In this document: positions 9,509 through 16,411 of the stretch, piece after piece
Layout of the letters: every line of letters begins with the position of its first letter
Position numbering within the stretch: the stretch's first letter is position 1
Source of the DNA: CBDUXT01 sp965371245
GTDB lineage: Bacteria; Planctomycetota; Phycisphaerae; UBA1845
Assembly (NCBI GenBank): GCA_965371245.1
Contig: CBDUXT010000010.1
Span: 26,074 to 90,073, forward strand
DNA: 64,000 nucleotides
Direction: 5' to 3'
Translations under genes and position numbers: made by a program
The notes under the pieces: generated by a model
Seen by the model: only the letters and a program-made list of their open reading frames with translations
The model's database searches: none
What the model was told of the DNA's origin: nothing

Positions 9509-10897
9509 CTATTCCCCCTTGCAGCTCTCGCCGGTTACCTTGTGCATGGCCTCGTGGAGCGCTTTGACCAAGTCGTCGCCCGTACGGAATTGTTTCGCGT
9601 CAGCCCGTCGCCCTCCGCCGAGCTGGTGAAGATACTCGGTCGGCGCCGGCGGACCGTCGCCCCACTCCGCGTCCTTCCCGTAGAACAAGTAGATGTCCCA
9701 CGCGACCCCTCGCCCCTTGGCGATCAATCCCTCGGCGAAGGCCTTTCCCGCAAGGTGTGTGTTGACCGGGTCGAAGAAGTGGCGAACGCGCGGATCATCG
9801 AGCCGTTGCGCCGATGCCTCGGCCGCCGCTTCGGTGTCCGCAAAGCCGGGCATGGATATCCAGATGACGCTGACGCTGATGTCGGCGGTTGGAAAGTCTT
9901 GAAGGACTGATTGGAGCACCGCACGGGCGCCGGAAACGCAGCCCGGTCACGTCGGCGAGAGCAGCGTGACGAACCGGTGCTTACCTCGGTTCGCGTTGAA
10001 GTGGTCTTTGACCGGGTCGAGGGAGCCTTCGAGCGAGACCACGATCGGCCCTTCCTTTCCGCGTGTGGACACCTTGTCTCCTTCTTGAGCGTTCGCCCTG
10101 CCCACGCGAGTGGGCTTCTTTCCGGTGAGGCGCTCCATTCCCTTGCTCAGCTCGACGAACCAGTCGGTATCGAACGGGGCCTTCGCGAAATCGCCCCGCC
10201 AGAACTTTCCGGTGTTGCCGTCGGAATCGCCGCCGAAAAAGAGCACTTGTTTGGCCCAGTCCTTGGGCGTCGGAGGGTCGTTCTTCCACACGGTACCCTT
10301 GCCATAGAAGAAGGCGACATCCCAAAGCGGCATCTTCTCCGAGGGTGTGTCTCGACGCGCCTTGAGGCCTTGCAACATCGGCTCGTCGTCGGGGATGGAT
10401 GAGGCCATGTCCTTAACCATGTTGGGGAACACCTTGCCCGCGTACGCAATGCCGGTACGCCGGTTCGGATCCCAGAATTGCCGGACGCGCGGGTCGGTGA
10501 ACAGGCGGCTCGATCCGCGGGCCGCGGATTGGTCGTCGCTTCCCAGCATCGCCGCCCAGATGATGTTGATGCTGATGTCCGTGTTCGGGTACTCCTCAAT
10601 AACCGATTTGACCACCCCACGGGCGGCATGGACACAGCCGCCTCACGTCGGCGAGAGGATGGCCACCAGCCTGGGCTTGTCGGCGTGCATGTTGAACCGA
10701 ACCTGCAGCGGCGCCAGCGAATCCGCCAATGAGACGAGACGAGCGGCCTTGTTGTCGCGGTTCGTCTGAACAACCGGCGCCGAGTCGCCGCCGCGCATGG
10801 CTACCTCGTTCGCTGCCCGCACGCTCTCGGTGAGTACAACGGCGAGTGTCATCGCGGGAAGCAGCATCGCCTGTCCCAGGAATCTGTGATTCATCAT
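9509..10897 (-). CDS. Two-domain thioredoxin-like selenoprotein (predicted, two Sec)
   Basis: One reading frame of 462 codons from ATG 10897 to TAG 9509, interrupted only by TGA at 10643-10645 (residue 85) and 9947-9949 (residue 317). Each TGA follows the same peptide, LSPT, and is followed by GGC or PGC, giving U-G-G-C and U-P-G-C, the place of the CxxC active site in thioredoxin folds. The two halves are tandem repeats 232 residues apart: both continue with xDISxxxIW, then DPRVRxFxDP, then FYGK, then a helix ending in a VTG or LTG. A signal peptide (about 29 residues) predicts periplasmic location. AGAGAGGATGTC gives a good ribosome site. It is last in the merR-HMA-barrel operon. The simplest reading is selenocysteine; nonsense mutation at both redox sites is very unlikely. 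Substrate unknown; a thiol/selenol oxidoreductase acting with the HMA protein is inferred. Confidence 0.82.
9917..9934 (-). promoter_or_regulatory. SECIS-like hairpin after the second thioredoxin TGA
   Basis: Starting 13 bases after the TGA at 9947-9949, a short imperfect stem encloses the loop GCCCGU at bases 19-24. The same loop at the same distance follows the first TGA, with the same G-G mismatch position. A G at the loop start and a spacing of 18 bases fit the loose bacterial SECIS pattern. The stem is weak, and shared Ala-Arg codons could explain the identity. Confidence 0.35.
10612..10631 (-). promoter_or_regulatory. SECIS-like hairpin after the first thioredoxin TGA
   Basis: Bases 12-31 after the TGA at 10643-10645 can pair as CCAUGCC with GGGGUGG around the loop GCCCGU, with one U-G pair and one G-G mismatch. 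An alternative stem, GGCGGC with GCCGCC, starts directly after the TGA. The loop begins with G, 18 bases from the TGA, as expected for a bacterial SECIS element. Confidence 0.4.
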
Positions 10898-10956
10898 GAC
10901 ATCCTCTCTGTGTTCCTGCTCTCAGAGCCCGGCTCGTCCGGCGAGCCCGGCGCGGA

Positions 10957-11793
10957 CTACCAGTGAAACCGCAAGCCGGTGACGATCCGGTAGTCCGTCT
11001 CCGGCCCGTCGCCGACAAGGTCTTGAACCACCGGTATCTGAATGGACGCTTCGAACGTCCACTGTTCGGCCGAGAGCTGCAGGCCGGGGGACAGAAAGAT
11101 CTCGTGCGAACCGTCGGTGACGTACCGGCCGTTCAACTCGGCGACCGCGTCCAAGGAGTAGAGTTGACCCGGCGCAAAGACGGCCGGCACTACCCGGAAC
11201 GAGTAGGCCAGGTCATACCGAACGACGTCGTGACGGAACGGGTCTCTTCCCGTGTTAAACTTGTAGAGAACATCGACATCGAGGCGAACGCGGTCGCGTC
11301 GGAAGCTGAAAACCGTGCCGATCATCGGGTCGTAACTGTCGCTGCTGAAATCGAGATCCCCGCTGCGGATTTCCAGACCCGCCAGAACGGCCCAGCGGTA
11401 TGTTTCTTGGGGCCCCGCGTCGTGCTGCCAAAAGCGGTATTTCACTAGGAAATTGACGTCCCCGAGTCCGTCGTGGGCCACCTCGGTGCGGCGCCGGTCG
11501 GCGGTTAAATCGACCTGCACGTTCTGGTAGGGCAGGCTCAGGAACACGGCGACGTTCGCGGTTACGCCCAAGACCAGGGTTGCCCGGACGCCCGAGTGAC
11601 TAACGTGCGTGTTGTCGGAAACACCCTCGGCCTCGCCGTATACGTATTGCAATCTCAACAGTCCGCCGCCCGCGCGCGGGGTGAAGGCGACGTTCGTGTT
11701 GATCGGGCCGGCTTGAGCGGTCTGGACAGCCAGCGTCAACGCGCCGACAGCCGTCGCGATGCGCATGAGACCTGATCGTGCGTTGAGGTTCAT
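10957..11793 (-). CDS. Predicted outer-membrane beta-barrel protein of the merR-HMA operon
   Basis: A 278-residue protein with a signal peptide ending QTAQA (about residue 28) and a series of amphipathic strands such as RLQYVYGEAEG, VAVFLSLPYQNVQVDL and VRLDVDVLYKFNTG. The C-terminus, VTGLRFHW, has the terminal aromatic typical of outer-membrane barrels. It resembles MetA/transporter-like barrels and the barrel at 4615. Its ATG overlaps the TGA stop of the HMA gene (ATGA), so it is translationally coupled to it; the thioredoxin-like gene starts 59 bases after its stop. The context suggests an outer-membrane channel or binding protein for the ion handled by the HMA domain; the ion is not identifiable. 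Confidence 0.72.
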   Translation of the reverse strand: MNLNARSGLMRIATAVGALTLAVQTAQAGPINTNVAFTPRAGGGLLRLQYVYGEAEGVSDNTHVSHSGVRATLVLGVTANVAVFLSLPYQNVQVDLTADRRRTEVAHDGLGDVNFLVKYRFWQHDAGPQETYRWAVLAGLEIRSGDLDFSSDSYDPMIGTVFSFRRDRVRLDVDVLYKFNTGRDPFRHDVVRYDLAYSFRVVPAVFAPGQLYSLDAVAELNGRYVTDGSHEIFLSPGLQLSAEQWTFEASIQIPVVQDLVGDGPETDYRIVTGLRFHW

Positions 11794-12167
11794 GGCTGCC
11801 GCGCCTGATCGTCTGGTTCCTCGACATCCTCGTCGTTGATCTCGACCCTCTCCACGGTGAAGCCGGCCTTCTTGACGGCGGTTCGAAGTGCGTTCTCGTT
11901 GATCTGTGTGCCTGGTTTGAAGGTGACCGTTGCGCGCCCCGCCCGCAAATCGAACGTGAAACCAGCAACCCCCTTGACGCGCTCGACCGAGCGCTTGACG
12001 CCGAAGGCTCACGTACCTCACGTAACGCCTTTGACGAAGATCACCGCCGTCGGACCCCCGACAAACTGTGGCGCTTGCGAGCCCGCTTGCCGCCCGCTGC
12101 TTGCGCAACCGGCGGAGAGGACCGAGCCCAAGAGCGCGATTCCTAAAACTCCTCGTGTCGTCATCAT
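11790..12167 (-). CDS. HMA-domain lipoprotein selenoprotein with U-x-x-U motif (predicted)
   Basis: A 125-residue frame with TGA codons at 12018-12020 (residue 50) and 12009-12011 (residue 53). Residues 1-21 are a lipoprotein signal with lipobox VLSAGC. The rest fits a MerP/Atx1-like heavy-metal-associated domain: TAVIFVKGVT, then U-G-T-U, then AFGVKRSVERVKGV, FDLRAGRATVTFKPG and LRTAVKKAGFTVERVEI. The TGA codons occupy exactly both metal-binding cysteines of the usual GMTCxxC motif. A perfect 6-bp hairpin with a GGUC loop follows. ATGATG at its start overlaps the merR stop and its TGA stop overlaps the next ATG, so it sits inside a translationally coupled operon. Predicted role: capture of a soft metal (for example Hg or Cu) at the periplasmic side of a membrane. 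Metal and function are inferred. Confidence 0.82.
11979..11994 (-). promoter_or_regulatory. SECIS-like hairpin with GGUC loop in the HMA gene
   Basis: GCGCTC-GGTC-GAGCGC is a perfect 6-bp stem with a four-base GGUC loop. The loop starts 21 bases after the second TGA and 30 bases after the first. A GGU apical loop at this distance is the core SelB-recognised feature of E. coli formate dehydrogenase SECIS elements. The bulged U of the E. coli element is not evident. Confidence 0.65.
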
Positions 12168-12598
12168 GCTCGTTTCCTTTGGCGAGTGGATTTCAAGTCG
12201 GTCAGCACCGGGCAACCCTTCCGGGAGCTTTGGCACCGCGCAAGAGCGTCGGCGAGCGCCCGGCGCACGTGCCGCAGGTTCGCCAGCTTCTCATCGATTT
12301 CCGTCAGTCGGTGCTCGATCAGGAACTTGACGTCCTTGCAAGACGTGCCGGCGTCAAGATTCAAGAGCGTGCGGATGTCGTCCAGCGTGAACCCCACCGC
12401 TTGGGCTGCGCGGATGAACTCCAGACGGGTCACGGCCGCGGCATCATACAGGCGATACCCTTTGGGGGTTCGCCCGGACGGCGACAGGATGCCCTCGCGC
12501 TCGTAGAAGCGAAGCGTCGTGGCCGCAACGCCCACCGCCTGGGCGACGGCCCCGATGGTCATCGGGCTGCCCGCGTTGTCTCTCGACGCAATCATCAT
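12164..12598 (-). CDS. MerR-family metal-responsive regulator
   Basis: A 144-residue regulator. The winged-helix part (MTIGAVAQAVGVAATTLRFYEREGI) is canonical for MerR. The effector end has Cys87, Cys122 and Cys129: the first spacing of 35 equals that of the two outer Hg(II) ligands in Tn501 MerR, and the final cysteine is followed by PVL much as in MerR's SCPLI. A Hg(II), or other thiophilic metal, sensor is therefore likely. The start is uncertain: ATG 12598 is used here, but ATG 12562 gives the usual MTIG N-terminus. The stop overlaps the HMA start. A promoter with 18-bp spacing lies directly upstream, typical of self-regulating MerR operons. Confidence 0.85.
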   Translation of the reverse strand: MMIASRDNAGSPMTIGAVAQAVGVAATTLRFYEREGILSPSGRTPKGYRLYDAAAVTRLEFIRAAQAVGFTLDDIRTLLNLDAGTSCKDVKFLIEHRLTEIDEKLANLRHVRRALADALARCQSSRKGCPVLTDLKSTRQRKRA

Positions 12599-12604
12599 TC
12601 CCAT

Positions 12605-12634
12605 CCTATACCATATACCTGGATGTAAGGTCAA
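12605..12634 (-). promoter_or_regulatory. Candidate MerR-type promoter/operator
   Basis: On the minus strand, TTGACC (12629-12634) and TATAGG (12605-12610) are separated by 18 bases, longer than the usual 17, as expected for MerR-type promoters (commonly 19-20). The spacer TTACATCCAGGTATATGG has an imperfect dyad. If used, the transcript would start close to the ATG cluster at 12595-12601, which favours a near-leaderless mRNA or the downstream start at 12562. Confidence 0.5.
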
Positions 12635-12886
12635 TCATCGCTCGTCGAGAGTTGTAGCATCGGGTGTGTGACGGTTTTGGCGGGTCGTGCAGAGCCATCT
12701 TTACGGCGGCACGGCGCGTCAGAGCCGTGGGCGCCAGCCCACGGACACGAAGCGAACGAGCACAGCGCTTCTGCGAACCCAGACCGGTCACGGGGCTCGC
12801 GCCCTGTGCTCAGAAAAGTGCCCGCCGATTCGGTCATGCACCCTGTACCATCCGGCCGACAGACCCGTTCATCCGCACCGAGTCGA
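12635..12886. other. Intergenic region with palindromic repeat
   Basis: No gene is seen. A hairpin at 12725-12742 (CGTGGGC-GCCA-GCCCACG) belongs to the same palindrome class as 47633-47652 and could separate transcription of the cytochrome cluster from the merR operon. Confidence 0.55.
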
Positions 12887-14017
12887 CTACTGGGCTACGC
12901 CAATGGCGAACAGCCCAATGCGCCGGCTGCCCGTGCTGTTGGCGACAAACAGGAAATACGCGGCCTCAAAGCCGCCTGGTACCACGGCCGTGATGTTCGC
13001 CGGCAAGGTTTCGGCGACGGCGACGCCAACGGGCATCGGCGTTCCCCCCGGTCGGTCGTCGGGTCCGCCAAGAAGCATCAACAGCCGACCCTCGCGGTCG
13101 AACAAGTGGACGTGGGCGAACTCGGCGTCGGCCACGAAGATCACTTCGTCCGGTCCGACGGCAAGGTGCCGGGGCTTGCCCATGTCGCCGTAGCGGTTGC
13201 CGGGTTGCCCCATCGTGCGTGTGCCTCGGTGCTCGGCGTCGAAGTGTTGCACGCGGGCGTTCATCATGTCGGAGACGTACAGACCGCCATCCGGGCAAGC
13301 GGCCACGCCCATGGGGAAATAAACCTGCCCCAGTGCGCTTCCGACCCGGCCCATGCTGGTCACGTATCCACCGTGCTTGCAGTCGAAGACGTGGATCCGG
13401 TGTCGGGCGATGTCGGTGACGTAGAGCTTCGAGCCGTCGATCGCGACGGCCGTCGGGCGGTAGGGTTCATCGCCTGGTGGTGCGAAGCGCCCGATGGATC
13501 GACCGCCGGGGTCAAAGGCGACGACTTCGTGGCGCTCGGTGTCGGCCACGTAGACGGTCGCGTCCGAGCCGACGGCCACGGCAACCGGTTCTGCCAGGAT
13601 GGTGGCACTTCGCCGGCCGATTCGGGTGGCTTCGCCGGTGGCGAGGTTCCAATCATGAACCACGCCCAGTCCGGTGTCACAGATGTACAGATGCCCGTCG
13701 CGATAGGCCAACCCCGCGGGGCGATCCACGTACGGAGCGACCGGCGCGCCGCGGATCATCTGCGCGAACGATGGGCGAAGCGGCACAAGGGCGTCGAGGC
13801 TGTTGAACGACAGAAGATGCACGGCCCGCGGGGCGCTGGGCGGAGGGGGGAAGTAGACCGGATCGATCGTGCCGCGCGGGGCGGCGCAGCCACCTACGAA
13901 GGTGACGACGACGAGACCGATTCCGAGCCGCGCCCGTAAGGAAGCGATCCCCCGTTCACGCAGGAAACCGCTCCCTGACGGTCGCGGCTCGGATAGGAGA
14001 ACTCCCTTCTCAAACAC
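12887..14017 (-). CDS. NHL-repeat beta-propeller lipoprotein (second copy)
   Basis: A 376-residue predicted lipoprotein: the signal region ends in VVVTFVGGC, and the mature part is an NHL-type propeller with repeated motifs such as RPAGLAYRDGHLYICDTG, EPVAVAVGSDATVYVADTERHEV and FPMGVAACPDGGLYVSDMMNARV. It is paralogous to the product at 16408-17424, sharing PPPP...PRAVHLLSF/PRFALLGAF, TERHEV/AERHEV and EGRLLM. The only in-frame start I see is GTG 14017, four bases after the stop of the 4-haem gene; this makes the palindromic repeat 13923-13992 part of the signal-peptide coding sequence. NHL propellers often accompany multihaem conduits; role in scaffolding or electron exchange is inferred. 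Confidence 0.8.
   Translation of the reverse strand: MFEKGVLLSEPRPSGSGFLRERGIASLRARLGIGLVVVTFVGGCAAPRGTIDPVYFPPPPSAPRAVHLLSFNSLDALVPLRPSFAQMIRGAPVAPYVDRPAGLAYRDGHLYICDTGLGVVHDWNLATGEATRIGRRSATILAEPVAVAVGSDATVYVADTERHEVVAFDPGGRSIGRFAPPGDEPYRPTAVAIDGSKLYVTDIARHRIHVFDCKHGGYVTSMGRVGSALGQVYFPMGVAACPDGGLYVSDMMNARVQHFDAEHRGTRTMGQPGNRYGDMGKPRHLAVGPDEVIFVADAEFAHVHLFDREGRLLMLLGGPDDRPGGTPMPVGVAVAETLPANITAVVPGGFEAAYFLFVANSTGSRRIGLFAIGVAQ
13923..13992. repeat. Palindromic repeat (type 1) inside the NHL gene 5' end
   Basis: Arms 13923-13946 and 13969-13992 are near-perfect inverted copies and match the element at 2536-2615. Here the element lies within the open frame of the NHL lipoprotein and encodes the arginine-rich n-region of its signal peptide. 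Confidence 0.8.
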
Positions 14018-14021
14018 GCTC

Positions 14022-14606
14022 TTACTTTCGGTGGCACGTCAGACACAGCGCGCTGCGGGTATTGTTTCGAACGAGCATAAACTTCTCTTGGGACATGCTG
14101 TGCGGATCGTGGCAGGAGATGCACTCGACCTTGCCGGCCGGCAACGACACGGTTCCCGACGCGATCACTGCCGGCGCGGGACGATAGTCAAGGTCGAACG
14201 CCGGATAGTCAATGCCGACCGGGTGGTCGCTGGTGCCGTGTCCGGTACCAAAGAGAGCCGGCGACAGCTTGTTGACGAATCGATCCCGCGGCGCAGTCGC
14301 GATGGTGTCCCGGGCGACCGTGCCGTCGTGGCACCGAAGACACATGGTCGTCCCCATGCTCGCGCGCCGCGACTGAACAAGCGGCGTGCCGAACGTGCGC
14401 GTCAGGTCGGCCATGGGGTCCCACAGCGGCGCGGCCGCCGGCAACTCGTCGCGCTGAGGTGTGTGGCAGGCCACGCAGGTGTCGCCATCCGTCCAGTCCT
14501 TATGACTGAAATCGTGCTTCGAGCCCTCAATACCGCCCCAGGCGAGCCCGCCGATCAGGGCAACCAGGACCAGCGGGCAGGCTGTAACGATCCCCGGATG
14601 GTTCAT
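14022..14606 (-). CDS. Tetrahaem c-type cytochrome
   Basis: A 194-residue secreted protein with four CxxCH haem-attachment sites (CVACH, CLRCH, CISCH, CLTCH). It starts with a signal/anchor segment (about residues 5-25) and then GSKHDFSHKDW, which mirrors SKHDLSARG at the start of the 12-haem protein upstream, so the two share a duplicated-CxxCH ancestor. Its ATG overlaps the 12-haem stop codon (ATGA). It is probably periplasmic or membrane-bound and passes electrons to or from the 12-haem cytochrome. Other histidines (HDF, HGTSDHPVG, DPHSM) could be distal ligands. Confidence 0.9.
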   Translation of the reverse strand: MNHPGIVTACPLVLVALIGGLAWGGIEGSKHDFSHKDWTDGDTCVACHTPQRDELPAAAPLWDPMADLTRTFGTPLVQSRRASMGTTMCLRCHDGTVARDTIATAPRDRFVNKLSPALFGTGHGTSDHPVGIDYPAFDLDYRPAPAVIASGTVSLPAGKVECISCHDPHSMSQEKFMLVRNNTRSALCLTCHRK

Positions 14607-16411
14607 CGCCTGACTCCTCGTGAGATTTTGCGGATCGACAAGTCGGTGACACCGATGCGCGACAGGGTCGCCCCACCGGGCGCGTTGCTGTATGGGAAGT
14701 TGATGTGCGTGAAGCCGTGGCAGGTCAGCGTGCAGTTTCCCGAGATTCTGCCGGTGTCGTTGTATTCCACCCGACGCCCCGTCGCGCTGTCCGCCGGCAT
14801 GACCACGGCCAGGTCGAAGTTGATCAGGTTGCTGTTGTTGACCCTGTTTCCCTGGCTTCGCGAGATGCCGTGGGCGTCGTGGCAGACACTGCACGGCGTG
14901 CGCAGGTCGATGACATGGCGGGCGTGCAGGGGAAAGCTTTCGTCGCCCAGGATGCTCTCGCGCCGGTGACAGCCGTAGCACAGGGAGTACGCCTCGGCGC
15001 TCTCGGCGGTGAAGTCGTCGGTCTCATAGTTGCGAATGAGCAGCGGCTCGAAGATGGACCCGTGCGGGCCGTTGGCGCCCGTTCCGCCGGCGGCGCGGGC
15101 CGAGTCGCTGTTGTGACAGTCGGTGCAGGTAATCAGGCTGCCGACGCGCAACGGAGAGAGCAGGCTGACCACGTCCGGGTTGCGCCGGGGCCCCGTCACG
15201 GGATGAAACGATGGATTCGAGGGTTGAAACTCGAGCCGGGTGTTGGTCTGAAAGACCTGGCGCGATGTGGCCAGACGCGGGCGGGCGAGGCCGTCGGCGT
15301 GGCACTTGAAGCATATCTCGTAGAGAAACTGGGCGTTGTCCGTCTGCAGTCCGCTACGCGTGATGCCGGACACGTGAAGGTTGGGGCCCTTGACGGTGGT
15401 TCCGAACGTGCCCTGCACCATGCCGACGGGGTTGTGCTGGACGGCGTGCGGGTTGTGGCAGTCCACGCATTCGGAGTGGCGCCGCATCGTAAAGGGAACC
15501 TCGGCGGCGTCGTGAACCTGCGTACGAAGGCGCCCCTCGTGCCCGGAGCGTTTGCCGATGTCCGAGGCGATGTTAAAGGTTGCCACGGCGCCGCTGTGAC
15601 AGTTCAGGCAGTTTTCCTCTTCACGGACCGACCGCAGCAGACGCTCGCGCCCTGGCGCCGAGTGAACCTTGTGGCAGCTCATGCATCCGTTGTCCGATAC
15701 GTTCGCGTACTTGAGTCGCTCCCCGCGATCGACCGTCCGCCCGGTCGTCGGTTTGTTGCTGGTGGCGTGCGAGGCGCGGCGCCAGCCGCTGAGCTTGTGG
15801 CACGAGACGCAGATGGCCCCCATCCGGTCCGTCACACGCAGAAAATCGCCCAGCTCGTTGTCGTGCGGATCGTGGCAGGTCGTGCAGTGCATCTCGCCGT
15901 GGGAACCCAGCGGCAGTTCGACGCTCACGACTTCCGGCGCCCGAAGCTGGGGGTCGAGGTTGGAAAGAGCCCGGTCGTACCGAAACCCGATCGGGTGATC
16001 GTCGGACAGGTCGTTGGTCAGGTCGGTCGTGCCCGGTGGAATGGTCCGTTGCGTCATGACGATCGGGTGCGTTGCGGGCCGAGACAGGACGTTGCCCAGT
16101 GCCATCGACCCGTCGTGGCAGCTCAGGCACATCTTCGACGGGCCGGAGGGTTGATCGATTCTAGCGTCCAGGGTGGAACTCTCGTAGATGCGATAGTGCG
16201 TGCGCGGGTTGACGCGGTTCCAAAGCGGTGTCTGCGGCGCGGCGTTGTGTGGTGCGTGGCAGAAGATGCAAATCTGATTCTCGTAGACGGCACGGATCGG
16301 ACCGGGACCACGCGCGGACAGGTCATGCTTGGAGTTGACGACCGAGTCATCGCCAAGCGCGGTGACTGCTATCAGGCAACCCGTCAGCCCCGCTACGTGC
16401 CGCATGTTCAT
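14603..16411 (-). CDS. Dodecahaem c-type cytochrome
   Basis: A 602-residue secreted cytochrome with eleven CxxCH sites (CIFCH, CLSCH, CTTCH, CVSCH, CMSCH, CLNCH, CVDCH, CFKCH, CTDCH, CYGCH, CSVCH) and one unusual CxxxCH near the C-terminus (CTLTCH). Several sites are followed by DPH, APH or KVH motifs typical of doubled-CxxCH cytochromes. A signal peptide of about 20 residues precedes SKHDLSARG. The start overlaps the stop of the NHL gene upstream and the stop overlaps the 4-haem start, so the cluster is translationally coupled. Together with the large barrel at 17438 it fits the pattern of an outer-membrane porin-cytochrome conduit; this is inference. Confidence 0.92.
   Translation of the reverse strand: MNMRHVAGLTGCLIAVTALGDDSVVNSKHDLSARGPGPIRAVYENQICIFCHAPHNAAPQTPLWNRVNPRTHYRIYESSTLDARIDQPSGPSKMCLSCHDGSMALGNVLSRPATHPIVMTQRTIPPGTTDLTNDLSDDHPIGFRYDRALSNLDPQLRAPEVVSVELPLGSHGEMHCTTCHDPHDNELGDFLRVTDRMGAICVSCHKLSGWRRASHATSNKPTTGRTVDRGERLKYANVSDNGCMSCHKVHSAPGRERLLRSVREEENCLNCHSGAVATFNIASDIGKRSGHEGRLRTQVHDAAEVPFTMRRHSECVDCHNPHAVQHNPVGMVQGTFGTTVKGPNLHVSGITRSGLQTDNAQFLYEICFKCHADGLARPRLATSRQVFQTNTRLEFQPSNPSFHPVTGPRRNPDVVSLLSPLRVGSLITCTDCHNSDSARAAGGTGANGPHGSIFEPLLIRNYETDDFTAESAEAYSLCYGCHRRESILGDESFPLHARHVIDLRTPCSVCHDAHGISRSQGNRVNNSNLINFDLAVVMPADSATGRRVEYNDTGRISGNCTLTCHGFTHINFPYSNAPGGATLSRIGVTDLSIRKISRGVRR

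Noticed and set aside
9509..10897. Three separate small genes instead of one frame with two TGA codons
   Set aside because: The later parts lack ribosome sites and signal peptides, the frame is kept, and the repeats align across the TGA codons.
9509..12167. General reassignment of TGA to an amino acid (alternative genetic code)
   Set aside because: Many genes here end in TGA with tight ATGA overlaps (for example 14603, 16408, 59294), and read-through is needed only at Cys-like sites of two genes.
12668..13939. Plus-strand open frame opposite the NHL lipoprotein
   Set aside because: Shadow; no signal, no domain.
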